Source: an uncultured Ilumatobacter sp.
GTDB lineage: Bacteria; Actinomycetota; Acidimicrobiia; Acidimicrobiales; Ilumatobacteraceae
Direction of reading: 5' to 3'
Length of the DNA stretch: 64,000 bases
Assembly (NCBI GenBank): GCA_905182555.1
Contig: CAJJBX010000015.1
Span: 1-64,000, forward strand
Position 1 is the stretch's first letter. Each line of letters starts with the position of its first letter. The position numbers and the translations under genes were made by a program. The notes under the pieces are model-generated. The model saw only the letters and a program-made list of their open reading frames with translations. It was not told where the DNA came from and made no database searches. This document shows positions 50,156 to 59,137 of the stretch, in pieces.

Positions 50156-51176
50156 TCTGATGGTGGGCTCAAGCCGTTGGGCTGACACCGCAACCCTTGC
50201 CCGTGAGGTCGAAGCAGCGGGACTCTCGGGGATGGTCTTCACCGAAACGGGTCAAACCCCGTGGCTGAGCATCGCTGCAGCCGCCACGGCCGCACCTTCG
50301 CTCACCTACTCCACTGGTATCGCCGTTGCGTTCGGGATGAGTCCAATGGTTGCGGCATCACTGGCTTGGGAGCTCGCCGACAATACCGGGGGACGGTTTC
50401 GGCTCGGGCTGGGAAGCCAGGTCCGGGCACACGTCGAGCGTCGCTACGGTGCGGAGTTTGACCCACCGGTCGGTCGAATGCGCGACTACATCCAGGCGGT
50501 GAAAGCCACGCTCGCTGCGTTCCGAGGCGACGCCGATCTCGCCCACGATGGGCCGCACTACAAACTTTCGCTGCTGCCCGATCAGTGGCGGCCCCTCAAC
50601 CACGGTAACGGCGACATCAAGGTTGACGTGTCAGCGGTCGGACCTGCGATGTGCAAGATGGCTGGAGCGGTGGCCGACGGCATCCATGTCCATCCGGTGC
50701 ACTCGGTTCACTACCTGAACACGCGACTGCTCCCGTCGGTAGCTGTTGGTGCAGCGGCCGTCGGACGTGATCCATCAGAGGTTGACCTTTTGATCCCGTC
50801 GATCATCGTGCCGGGTGACACGCCAGAAGAGCGAGCCGACTTGTTGACGCTCGCCCGGACCCGGATCGGGTTCTACGGAGCCACCAAGAACTACGCCTAC
50901 CAATTCGACGATCTCGGTTTCGACGGTGTCTCGGCGGAGCTGAATCGCCACCTAAAAGCAGGCGATTCCACTGCGCTCGCGGCAACGATCACTGATGAGA
51001 TGCTCGACGCATTCGCCATCGTCGGTCGATGGGACGAGATTGCCGACCGGATCATCGACCGTTATGGCGGTGTGGCAGAACGCATCATCTCCTATCTCGC
51101 CGACGAAGACGTTAAGCGTCGGCCCGAGAACCTCGCTCGATGGGGAGAGATTGCTGCTGCGGTGAGGACAGCCTGA
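50139..51176 (+). CDS. LLM class F420-dependent oxidoreductase
   Basis: MKIDLMVGSSRWADTATLAREVEAAGLSGMVFTETGQTPWLSIAAAATAAPSLTYSTGIAVAFGMSPMVAASLAWELADNTGGRFRLGLGSQV. Confidence 0.9.
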   Translation: MTMKIDLMVGSSRWADTATLAREVEAAGLSGMVFTETGQTPWLSIAAAATAAPSLTYSTGIAVAFGMSPMVAASLAWELADNTGGRFRLGLGSQVRAHVERRYGAEFDPPVGRMRDYIQAVKATLAAFRGDADLAHDGPHYKLSLLPDQWRPLNHGNGDIKVDVSAVGPAMCKMAGAVADGIHVHPVHSVHYLNTRLLPSVAVGAAAVGRDPSEVDLLIPSIIVPGDTPEERADLLTLARTRIGFYGATKNYAYQFDDLGFDGVSAELNRHLKAGDSTALAATITDEMLDAFAIVGRWDEIADRIIDRYGGVAERIISYLADEDVKRRPENLARWGEIAAAVRTA

Positions 51177-51225
51177 GCGGGTTAAAAACGACGGTCACCG
51201 ATCGAGTTATCACCGAGGAAACGCC

Positions 51226-52362
51226 ATGATCTTCAACGACGACCAACACTTTCTTGCCGAGACGCTCCGTTCGTTCGCGCGCCAGAGGCTCAAGCCCAAC
51301 TATCTGAATCGACCCCCAGGACGCCCCGATCAGGCATTGCTCGACGACCTCGCCAACCTCGGTGTTCTCGGCCTGCTGGTGCCGGAGGAACATGGCGGTT
51401 CGGGCGCGACGTTCGTCGATGCCGGAATTGCTGGCGAAGAGTTGGCCCGCGGGGACTTCAATGTGTCCACGTTCGTCCAACTCGCTGCGATCGCCGCCAC
51501 GGGGCTTCGAACCTGGGCGACCCCGATGGTCGCCGCCACCTATCTGCCAAAGATTGCTGACGGTAGTTGTGTGCCAGCGATTGCTCTCACCGAGCCAGAC
51601 GCTGGTTCCGACGCAGGCGCCATCTCCACAGCAGCGCGCGAGACGGACGGGGGTTGGCTGATCAACGGCGAGAAATCATCGGTCACCTTTGCTGGCTTTG
51701 CTGACGCGTCGATCGTTCTGGTCCGCACCGGTGGCCCAGGCGCGGCAGGTATCTCTGCGTTTTGGGTTCCGCTTGACACCGCCGGAGTGACTCGGTCTGT
51801 GTACGCAGGCGTCGGTGGCGAAATCATTGCTCGCGGCTCGATCGTTTTTGACGACGTCTTCGTGCCAGGAGACCACCTGCTCGGCGAGGTCGATGCTGGC
51901 TTCGCGCAAGCGATGACCGCCTTCGATTTCAACCGCGCCGTGATTGCGTTGAGCTGCATTGGTGCCGGACTCGAATCTCTCGACGAAACCGTCGACTACG
52001 CCAACACCCGCCACACGTTCGGCAAACCCTTGTCATCCCGCCAGGCCATCACCCAACAAGTTGCCGAGCACTACGCGAAACTCCAGGCCGCGCGATCGGT
52101 TTCGTACGACACGCTCATGCTCGCCGATCAATCGGCCAAGCACACGACGGAAGCCGCCATGTCTAAATGGATGGGACCGGCGTGGTCAGCCGATGCCATC
52201 CACACAGCGCTCCGTTTGCATGGCTGGTCGGGCTACGGCAGTGACCACCACTTCGATCAACGGCTCCGTGATGTCATTGGCCTCGAGATCGGCGATGGCA
52301 CCGCCGAGATCATGAAGGCAATCATCGCCCGTGACCTCTTTGGAGTGCCAACTCACCGTTGA
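51226..52362 (+). CDS. aliB: acyl-CoA dehydrogenase (AliB-like, cyclohexanecarboxyl-CoA dehydrogenase candidate)
   Basis: LVPEEHGGSGATFVDAGIAGEELARGDFN; AITEPDAGSDAGAISTAARE pattern; MTAFDFNRAVIALSCIGAGLESLDETVDYANTRHTFGKPLSSRQAI; LHGWSGYGSDHHFDQRLRDVIGLEIGDGTAEIMKAIIARDLFG. Confidence 0.85.
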   Translation: MIFNDDQHFLAETLRSFARQRLKPNYLNRPPGRPDQALLDDLANLGVLGLLVPEEHGGSGATFVDAGIAGEELARGDFNVSTFVQLAAIAATGLRTWATPMVAATYLPKIADGSCVPAIALTEPDAGSDAGAISTAARETDGGWLINGEKSSVTFAGFADASIVLVRTGGPGAAGISAFWVPLDTAGVTRSVYAGVGGEIIARGSIVFDDVFVPGDHLLGEVDAGFAQAMTAFDFNRAVIALSCIGAGLESLDETVDYANTRHTFGKPLSSRQAITQQVAEHYAKLQAARSVSYDTLMLADQSAKHTTEAAMSKWMGPAWSADAIHTALRLHGWSGYGSDHHFDQRLRDVIGLEIGDGTAEIMKAIIARDLFGVPTHR

Positions 52363-52423
52363 CCGTCATGAGCGCAACCACAGGCCTCAACCCGACCACT
52401 CGATAGATCGAAGAAATGACCCC

Positions 52424-54043
52424 ATGAAATCACACCAGAACCGGAACGTCTTCTTGCCAGATGAGCGGATTGCAGAGATGACCGCTGCAGGAGCGTGGGG
52501 CGATAAGACCATCTGCGACTTCTTCGATCGATGGTCGGAAACCTGTCCAGACAAAACCGCCGTTGTCTCTATAAATTCAGAAACAGGGAGGCGGCACGCC
52601 ATGAGCTTTGGGGAGCTCGGCGAACTGTCAGAACGCATCGCAGTTGACCTGGTGAACAGGGGGGTGAGGCTCGGCGACATCGTCGCCGCGCAGCTCCCGA
52701 ACACCTGTGAGATGTTGGCCATCACTCTCGCCTGTGCGCGTATCGGTGCGGTTGTCAATCCGCTGATGCCGATCCTTCGGGAGCGTGAGCTGACTCACAT
52801 CTTCGCTTTGACCGAGGCAAAGGTCTTCTACGTCCCGGACACCTTCAAGGGATTCGACTTCAGATCATTGGCAAACGTTGTCCGCAACCGGGTTTCGACG
52901 ATCGAACATGTCATTGTCCTCGGAGAGCACGGATTCGAATTCGAAGATGAGCAGCCAGCAGCAGTCGAACACGCGGTGGTAAACCCGAACGAACTCTTCC
53001 AGATCATGTTCACTTCTGGCACCACGGGAGAGCCGAAAGGGGTGATGCACACCGCTAACACGCTGTTTGCGAACGTCACTCAGCTCGCAGACCGCTTTGA
53101 GGTCACGCAAGACGACGTCATCCTTTGCCCAACGCCCACGGCTCATCAGTTGGGATTCCTCTTCGGCGTTTTGCTGCCTTGTGTGACAGGCGCAACGGTT
53201 GTCTTTCTTGACGCTTGGGTGACCGAGAAGGCAGTCGACCTCCTCGAGAGCGAGACCGTTTCCCTCTGCATGGGTGCTACCCCGTTTTTGATGGACATCA
53301 GTTCCTTCGCAGGCATCGAACAACGCAATCTGAGCTCGTTTCGCCTGTTTGTGTCAGGGGGCGCGCCGATCCCTTCGGCCCTGGTATCCCAAGCGATGGA
53401 AAAGCTGAGCGCCAAGATTGTTTCGGTGTGGGGTATGACGGAGGTCTTGGCGGTCACCACGGTCAAGCTTGACGATTCAGACGATCTTTCCGCCAGCACC
53501 GATGGTGTTGCCTTGCCGCATACGGCCGTGACGATCGTGGACGAGAATCGACGTCCGGTGCCTTCGGGGACGCCAGGTGGTCTCGAAACTCGTGGGGCGA
53601 CACTTTGCGTTGGCTACCTGAAGCGGCCTGCGTTGTTCGAACTGCGCGACGGCTGGTTCGATACCGGTGACTTGGCTCGGATGGATGATGACGGCTACAT
53701 CCGCATCACCGGTCGAAGCAAAGACATCATTATTCGCGGCGGTGAGAATATCTCGGTCGCCGAAATCGAAGGTCTGCTATTTGAGCATCCTCGCGTCGCG
53801 GCAGTGGCGATCGTGGCGATGCCGGATCCGCGTCTCGGTGAGAGGGCCTGCGCGTTCGTGCGACTCGTCGATGATCGGCCGTTGACGCTCGACGAGATTC
53901 GGGAATTTTTGCTGGATCAGGGCGTGGCCAAGACCTATGTGCCTGAACGCCTCGAAGTCATCGATGAAATGCCGATGACCCCCACTGGCAAGGTCCAGAA
54001 GTTCGCGCTGCGAGATATTGCTCAGTCCTTTGCAGCGGAGTAG
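52424..54043 (+). CDS. aliA: AMP-dependent acyl-CoA ligase (AliA-like, cyclohexanecarboxylate-CoA ligase candidate)
   Basis: IMFTSGTTGEPKGVMHTANTLFANVTQLADRF; VWGMTEVLAVTTV; GWFDTGDLARMDDDGYIRITGRSKDIIIRGGENISVAEIEGLLFEHPRVA; PMTPTGKVQKFALRD. Confidence 0.88.
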   Translation: MKSHQNRNVFLPDERIAEMTAAGAWGDKTICDFFDRWSETCPDKTAVVSINSETGRRHAMSFGELGELSERIAVDLVNRGVRLGDIVAAQLPNTCEMLAITLACARIGAVVNPLMPILRERELTHIFALTEAKVFYVPDTFKGFDFRSLANVVRNRVSTIEHVIVLGEHGFEFEDEQPAAVEHAVVNPNELFQIMFTSGTTGEPKGVMHTANTLFANVTQLADRFEVTQDDVILCPTPTAHQLGFLFGVLLPCVTGATVVFLDAWVTEKAVDLLESETVSLCMGATPFLMDISSFAGIEQRNLSSFRLFVSGGAPIPSALVSQAMEKLSAKIVSVWGMTEVLAVTTVKLDDSDDLSASTDGVALPHTAVTIVDENRRPVPSGTPGGLETRGATLCVGYLKRPALFELRDGWFDTGDLARMDDDGYIRITGRSKDIIIRGGENISVAEIEGLLFEHPRVAAVAIVAMPDPRLGERACAFVRLVDDRPLTLDEIREFLLDQGVAKTYVPERLEVIDEMPMTPTGKVQKFALRDIAQSFAAE

Positions 54044-54095
54044 CGGGTCTGGCATTTGCGACGAAATCACGTGAACGAAAGGGAGGACGTTGACC

Positions 54096-54782
54096 ATGAA
54101 TGAAACACCGATGAGCGCTCGCGAGGCGCTCGCCACCCGGCGTTCGGTTCGACGTTTTCTCGACCGTCCGGTGCCGCAAGAATCCGTGCACCGAATCCTC
54201 CGAGGGGCGGCTCAGTCCCCCAGCGGACACAACATCCAGCCCTGGAGGGTGTACGTGGTGGCCGGTCGTACCAAGCAGGCCGTGACGGATTCCGTCTTGC
54301 ATGCTGTTGCCAACGATCCGGGCGAGATGCATCAACCGGAGTTCGAGTACTACCCGTCCGAGTGGTTCGAGCCCTATCTCGGGCGCCGCCGAGAGGTCGG
54401 GTCCGGGCTGTACGAGTGCCTCGGTATTGCGCGCGGCGATCACGAAGCAAGGACTCGACAGATGAACGAGAACTTCCGCTTCTTCGGAGCCCCCGTGGGC
54501 ATGTTCATCACCTTCGACCGGCGCCTCGCGACCGGCACCTTTATGGACATCGGCATGTTTCTTCAGAGCATCTTCATCGGAGCGCGAGCGGAGGGACTCG
54601 ATACGTGCGGGCAGGCCATCTTTACGTGGTATCACCGCGTGATTCGCCAACATTTACCAATCGGTGACAACGAGTTGCTCGCGTGTGGGCTGTCGCTGGG
54701 GTTCGCGGACCAGGACGCACCAGAGAACGAACTGGTAGCGAGCAAGCTCTCCGTCGAGTCCTTCACGACATTTCTTGACTAG
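54096..54782 (+). CDS. nitroreductase family protein
   Basis: MSAREALATRRSVRRFLDRPVPQESVHRILRGAAQSPSGHNIQPWRVYVVAG; DIGMFLQSIFIGARAEGLDTCGQAIFTWYH. Confidence 0.93.
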   Translation: MNETPMSAREALATRRSVRRFLDRPVPQESVHRILRGAAQSPSGHNIQPWRVYVVAGRTKQAVTDSVLHAVANDPGEMHQPEFEYYPSEWFEPYLGRRREVGSGLYECLGIARGDHEARTRQMNENFRFFGAPVGMFITFDRRLATGTFMDIGMFLQSIFIGARAEGLDTCGQAIFTWYHRVIRQHLPIGDNELLACGLSLGFADQDAPENELVASKLSVESFTTFLD

Positions 54783-54899
54783 ATCCGTTCGGCCCGTGGC
54801 TTGAGCGGCCCCAGAACCGAATCGACCTCACTGGTGAAGATCTGCTGGACACCCATCACCGGCGTGATCTCACTTTGCCCCCAGCACCTGGTGAGAAGC

Positions 54900-55076
54900 A
54901 AGCCCAGTGTCCTGAGCGAGGCTGCGCCGACCGGCCCGATGCTCGCCAATTTGTATCTGCAGGGGCGGCTCAAACTCGACGAACTTGTGTCGGCAAAGAT
55001 TTCCCTCGATCAGATCAACGATGGGTTCGCGGCGATGCAGGCTGGCACTGTCGCGCGCAGTGTCGTCGTCTTCTAG
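54900..55076 (+). pseudogene. C-terminal remnant of a zinc-type alcohol dehydrogenase
   Basis: MLANLYLQGRLKLDELVSAKISLDQINDGFAAMQAGTVARSVVVF; rest of the enzyme absent. Confidence 0.7.
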
Positions 55077-55246
55077 ATCTGTAAGCGTTCGGTACCACTA
55101 AGAGCTCGTCGGCAAGGAACTGTCAAAAGTAACAGTATTGTTTCAGCGGCGAGACAACTCAGGTGGTCCCTTCGAGCAGGCGTCATGCGCTCAGGACGAT
55201 GAGTCCGCCGAGCTCGGTGTGACTGGACATCGAAGAAGCGACTGGC

Positions 55247-55258
55247 TATCATTCTCAC
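55247..55258. promoter_or_regulatory. Zur-box-like half site (TATCATTCTCAC) just upstream of the His-rich lipoprotein gene
   Basis: Shares ATCATTCTCA with the znuA upstream element at 59103-59118. Confidence 0.4.
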
Positions 55259-55259
55259 T

Positions 55260-56124
55260 ATGATGACCCTGAAGAACTCCGTCCTCATCCCGTTGGCAGT
55301 CGGAGCGTTGGTGGTGGTGTCGTCGGCCTGTGGCGGAGACGAGGAGGCCGCAGCTGCAGACGTGCCCACGACGGCACCCGACGTCACGCTTGACGCAGTG
55401 GGCGAGCCAGCCGACGAAGCCGACGAGCAGGGCGGCGATGACGATCATGCAGACGACGAAGAACACGACGAACACGACGACGAACACGACGACGAAGAAC
55501 ACGACGAACACGACGACGAACACGACGACGAACACGACGACGAACACGACGACGAACACGACGACGAACACGACGACGAACACGACGACGAACACGACGA
55601 CGAACACGACGACGAACACGACGACGAACACGACGACGAACACGACGACGAACACGACGACGAACACGACGACGAACACGACGACGAACACGACGACGAA
55701 CACGACGACGAACACGACGACGAACACGACGACGAACACGACGACGAACACGACGACGAACACGACGACGAACACGACGACGAACACGACGACGAACACG
55801 ACGACGAACACGACGACGACACGACGAACACGACGAACACGACGAACACGACGAACACGACGACACGACGTGAACAACGAGGCTGGATGCTCGCTCGCCG
55901 GCCCGGTGGCCACCGAGGTGGATCGCGACGGCAGTCACTCCGAGATCACCGTGTCGTGGGTGTTCGAATGTGAGAACGCTGATGACGTCAGCCAGGTGGA
56001 CGCTGCTGGGCTCTTTGCCGAGTTCCCGAACTTCGAAGACGTCGACGTCCAATGGGTCTCGGAGTCGGAGCAATCGGCAGCCGAGCTCTCTCCGTCGGCC
56101 ACCTCATTTATGCTGTTGCAGTGA
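55260..56124 (+). pseudogene. zrgA: ZrgA/DUF2796-like zinc-uptake lipoprotein with EHDD repeat linker; frame broken by two 1-nt indels near 55820 and 55862
   Basis: N-part lipobox VVVSSACGGDEE and (EHDD)n in ORF 55260..55973; C-part HDVNNEAGCSLAGPVATEVDRDGSHSEITVSWVFECENADDVSQVDAAGLFAEFPNFEDVDVQWVSESEQSAAEL in frame of ORF 55330..56124, whose stop overlaps the next gene start (GTGA). Confidence 0.7.
55506..55818. repeat. 12-bp tandem repeat array (GACGACGAACAC), roughly 26 near-perfect units, followed by 9-bp variant units
   Basis: Read directly; encodes (EHDD)n in the lipoprotein frame. Confidence 0.97.
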
Positions 56125-56834
56125 TCCAACACGGGAGCGAAGTCGTCGGCCTCGAACGGGTGCGATTCCGCTGGCCGGGACAGACAACGGACACCGTCTC
56201 GATTGACGAGCTGCATCTCGCCGCGGGTGAGCATCTGTTTGTGCGCGGCTCCAGCGGCAGCGGCAAGACCACGCTGCTGAACCTGCTCTGCGGCATACAC
56301 ACACCGACGAGTGGAACGGTGCGCCTACTCGGAACAGACCTCGCAGGTCTCAAGGCGAGTGGTCGTGACCGCTTTCGAGCTGACCATGTCGGCGTCGTCT
56401 TCCAACAATTCAATCTGTTGCCGTATCTCTCAACGCTGGAGAACGTGACGCTGTCGTGCTCGTTCTCGGGGCGCAAGAAGCAGCGCGCCACCGAGGGCGC
56501 CGATCTCAAGGAGACCGCGCGCCGTTTGCTGAGTGACCTCAACCTTGATCCGGAGTTGCATGGCGCACCGGTCAGCAAGCTCAGCGTCGGACAGCAGCAG
56601 CGTGTGGCCGTGGCGAGAGCGCTCATCGGTGGGCCCGAGATCCTGATCGCCGATGAACCGACGTCTGCGCTCGATGCCGACAACCGGGACCGATTTATGG
56701 ACCTGCTGTTCCGTGAGACGAAGGCTCGAGGATGCACACTTATCTTCGTGAGTCACGACCCGCAGCTGGCTGAGCGATTTGAGCACACCATTGGACTCGA
56801 CCCAGTCCCTGCTGGGTCGCGGAGCGCATCGTGA
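56121..56834 (+). CDS. ABC transporter ATP-binding protein (MacB/LolD-type; ZrgB-like)
   Basis: LFVRGSSGSGKTTLLNLLCGIHTPTSGTVRLLGTDLAGL; VVFQQFNLLPYLSTLENV; KLSVGQQQRVAVARALIGGPEILIADEPTSALDADN. Confidence 0.92.
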   Translation: MIQHGSEVVGLERVRFRWPGQTTDTVSIDELHLAAGEHLFVRGSSGSGKTTLLNLLCGIHTPTSGTVRLLGTDLAGLKASGRDRFRADHVGVVFQQFNLLPYLSTLENVTLSCSFSGRKKQRATEGADLKETARRLLSDLNLDPELHGAPVSKLSVGQQQRVAVARALIGGPEILIADEPTSALDADNRDRFMDLLFRETKARGCTLIFVSHDPQLAERFEHTIGLDPVPAGSRSAS

Positions 56835-58087
56835 CCTTGTTGTTGATCGCGTTGAAGAGCGCTCGCTTCCGTCGCACGAGCATCGTGTTGACGGTGCTCG
56901 CCATCGCGATCAGCGCGACACTCCTGCTCGGCGTCGACAAGATCCGCAAGGAGTCGCGGGCGAGCTTTTTCAACACCGTCGCAGGGACAGACCTGATCGT
57001 CGGGGCGCGGAGCTCGCCAACGAACCTGCTGTTGTACAGCGTTTTCCGGATCGGCAACGCCACAAACAACGTGAGCTGGGAGACCTACGAATCGATCGCG
57101 GAACAAGATGAAGTCGCCTGGACGATTCCCATCGCACTGGGTGACTCACATCGAGGCTTCCGGGTGATGGGGACCTCGACGGACTACTTCGAGTTCTATC
57201 GATACGGGAACAAGCAGCAGTTGAGCCTCGATGCCGGAGAGCGCTTCGAGGGCGTGTACGACGCTGTCCTCGGGGCAGACGTAGCGCGCGACCTCGGCTA
57301 CAAAGTCGGCAATGAGATCGTCATCTCGCACGGGTTGACCTCAGCGGACTTCGCCGATCACGACGACAAGCCGTTCACAGTCGTCGGGATCTTCGACCGC
57401 ACGGGCACGCCGGTCGATCGCACCGTTCACGTGGACCTCGCGGGCATTGAGGCGATTCACGTTGACTTCCGAGACGGCAGCCGCTCGGGTGTGCCGCTTG
57501 ACGCGGAGCAAGCGCTGCAGTTCGACCTGACACCGACATCGATCACCGCATTTATGGTCGGGCTCGAGAACCGAGCGCAGACGTTCCAGGTCCAGCGTGA
57601 GATCAATGAATTCCGGGCGGAGCCGATGACGGCAATCCTGCCCGGCGCCACGCTGTCAGAGTTCTGGAGAACGATTGCGCCCGTTGAACAGGTCCTGTTC
57701 GTGATCTCTGGCTTCGTGCTGTTTGCAGGACTGCTCGGCATGCTGACCACGATCTTGTCGACCCTCAACGAGAGACGCCGTGAAATCGCAGTACTGCGCG
57801 CTGTCGGCGCTCGAGGACGACACGTGGTGATGTTGATCGTGCTCGAGACGCTGCTGGTCGTCACGGCTGGTTGCGCACTCGGAGTTGGCATGCTCTACGC
57901 CCTGATGTCGTTAGCGCGGCCCACCGTGGCTCGGCGCTTCGGCGTCGACCTGGCCCTGACCTGGCTGGACTCAACACAACTGGGTATCCTTGGTTTGGTG
58001 ATAGGCGCCGCAGTCGTGGTTGCACTGATTCCCGGATTTATCGCGTATCGCCGTTCGATCCAAGACGGCCTAGCCCTCAAGGTGTAG
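56831..58087 (+). CDS. FtsX/MacB-type ABC permease (ZrgC-like)
   Basis: ALKSARFRRTSIVLTVLAIAISATLLLGVDKIRKESRASFFNTVAGTDLIVGARSSP; C-terminal LNERRREIAVLRAVGARGRHVVMLIVLETLLVV; GTGA overlap with ATPase gene. Confidence 0.92.
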   Translation: MTLLLIALKSARFRRTSIVLTVLAIAISATLLLGVDKIRKESRASFFNTVAGTDLIVGARSSPTNLLLYSVFRIGNATNNVSWETYESIAEQDEVAWTIPIALGDSHRGFRVMGTSTDYFEFYRYGNKQQLSLDAGERFEGVYDAVLGADVARDLGYKVGNEIVISHGLTSADFADHDDKPFTVVGIFDRTGTPVDRTVHVDLAGIEAIHVDFRDGSRSGVPLDAEQALQFDLTPTSITAFMVGLENRAQTFQVQREINEFRAEPMTAILPGATLSEFWRTIAPVEQVLFVISGFVLFAGLLGMLTTILSTLNERRREIAVLRAVGARGRHVVMLIVLETLLVVTAGCALGVGMLYALMSLARPTVARRFGVDLALTWLDSTQLGILGLVIGAAVVVALIPGFIAYRRSIQDGLALKV

Positions 58088-58094
58088 CTCAAGT

Positions 58095-58916
58095 ATGACG
58101 GTTCAATCTTCTGTGCGCAGAGGTTCGAAACTGATGACCTTGGCGAGCTCGCTCTGCGTGCTGTCGTTTACCGCGACAGCGTGCGGATCCCCGGACGGGG
58201 CCGGGGCCGGGGTTGATGCCGGGGTTGTTGCCGGGGTTGATGCCGGGGCCGGGGCCGGGGTCGATGTCGGGGCCGGCGTCGACATTGGTGCGAGGGCCGA
58301 TGATGCAACGGAGATCGTGGCCGAGGTCGCCGCGCCGCCGACGCACGCAACCAGCGACAGCCCCGGGGCGCTCCAGTACGGAGATCCAATCACCGACCTT
58401 CTGTCTTCGCCGGCAGCGGGAGCCGAGGCGTCGGCCCCGACCGTGGCGGGCTTTCGTGCCGTCGAGTGGAACGACCTTATTGCGCCGGGCCTTTCAGGCG
58501 AGGAGATCTACGAGCGATACCGAGAGCAAATCGAAGCAGTCAAGCCCGGCTCACCCAAGCTCGACGAGATCTACGCAGAAATGAACGACGACTACGACGC
58601 CGCCTCGGTCAACCCAGCTCTCAACAGCCAGAAGATTCAACTCGCCGGCTTCGTCGCCCCGCTGACCTACGACGGGGAAAAAATTACAGAGTTTCTGCTC
58701 GTGCCGTATTTCGGAGCATGCATTCATGTTCCGCCTCCGCCGCTGAACCAGGTCGTGGTGATCACGCTCGCTGAGGGCGACAGCCTCTCGCTCGAAGATT
58801 CGTGGGGAGCGATTTGGGTGGCCGGCACGCTGGACGCCGGGGTGACCGACACGGACCTTGCCACCGCGGGTTACTCGATCGCCGGTCCGGTCTTCGGCAC
58901 GTACACGACGCAATAG
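58095..58916 (+). CDS. DUF3299 lipoprotein (ZrgD-like) with Gly/Ala/Val/Asp repeat linker
   Basis: Lipobox TATAC; AGAGVDAGVVAGVDAGAGAGVDVGAGVDIGA; IQLAGFVAPLTYDGEKITEFLLVPYFGACIHVPPPPLNQVVVI is characteristic DUF3299 core. Confidence 0.85.
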   Translation: MTVQSSVRRGSKLMTLASSLCVLSFTATACGSPDGAGAGVDAGVVAGVDAGAGAGVDVGAGVDIGARADDATEIVAEVAAPPTHATSDSPGALQYGDPITDLLSSPAAGAEASAPTVAGFRAVEWNDLIAPGLSGEEIYERYREQIEAVKPGSPKLDEIYAEMNDDYDAASVNPALNSQKIQLAGFVAPLTYDGEKITEFLLVPYFGACIHVPPPPLNQVVVITLAEGDSLSLEDSWGAIWVAGTLDAGVTDTDLATAGYSIAGPVFGTYTTQ

Positions 58917-59102
58917 GTCAGCTGCTCGATACCGGCACCGCCGGCGTTTCTCTGAGAGTGGGCCGGGGAAGTGAAGACGCGCATTTTGGCTGCAGAAGCG
59001 GCGACGCACGTGGCGGTCTCTACGCGGTGAGCACAGTCTTGGGTCGTCACGGACTTAGGTAATCAAGTTGGGATTGATTCTCGGTACCGATATTCTCTCC
59101 AC

Positions 59103-59118
59103 TTAGAATCATTCTCAA
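59103..59118. promoter_or_regulatory. Zur-box-like 7-1-7 palindrome TTAGAAT-C-ATTCTCA(A) upstream of znuA
   Basis: One mismatch from a perfect TGAGAAT-N-ATTCTCA palindrome; 20 bp before znuA ATG. Confidence 0.6.
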
Positions 59119-59137
59119 CACAAGGAGGCATCACACG

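Noticed and set aside
55506-55818. CRISPR array
   Set aside because: Units are contiguous with no variable spacers; this is a coding tandem repeat. No CRISPR-like repeat-spacer pattern or cas gene seen in the window.
55384-56073. Poly-(V)FVV and RRVRR repeat ORFs opposite the EHDD array
   Set aside because: Automatic by-product of a 12-bp repeat with no stops in any frame.
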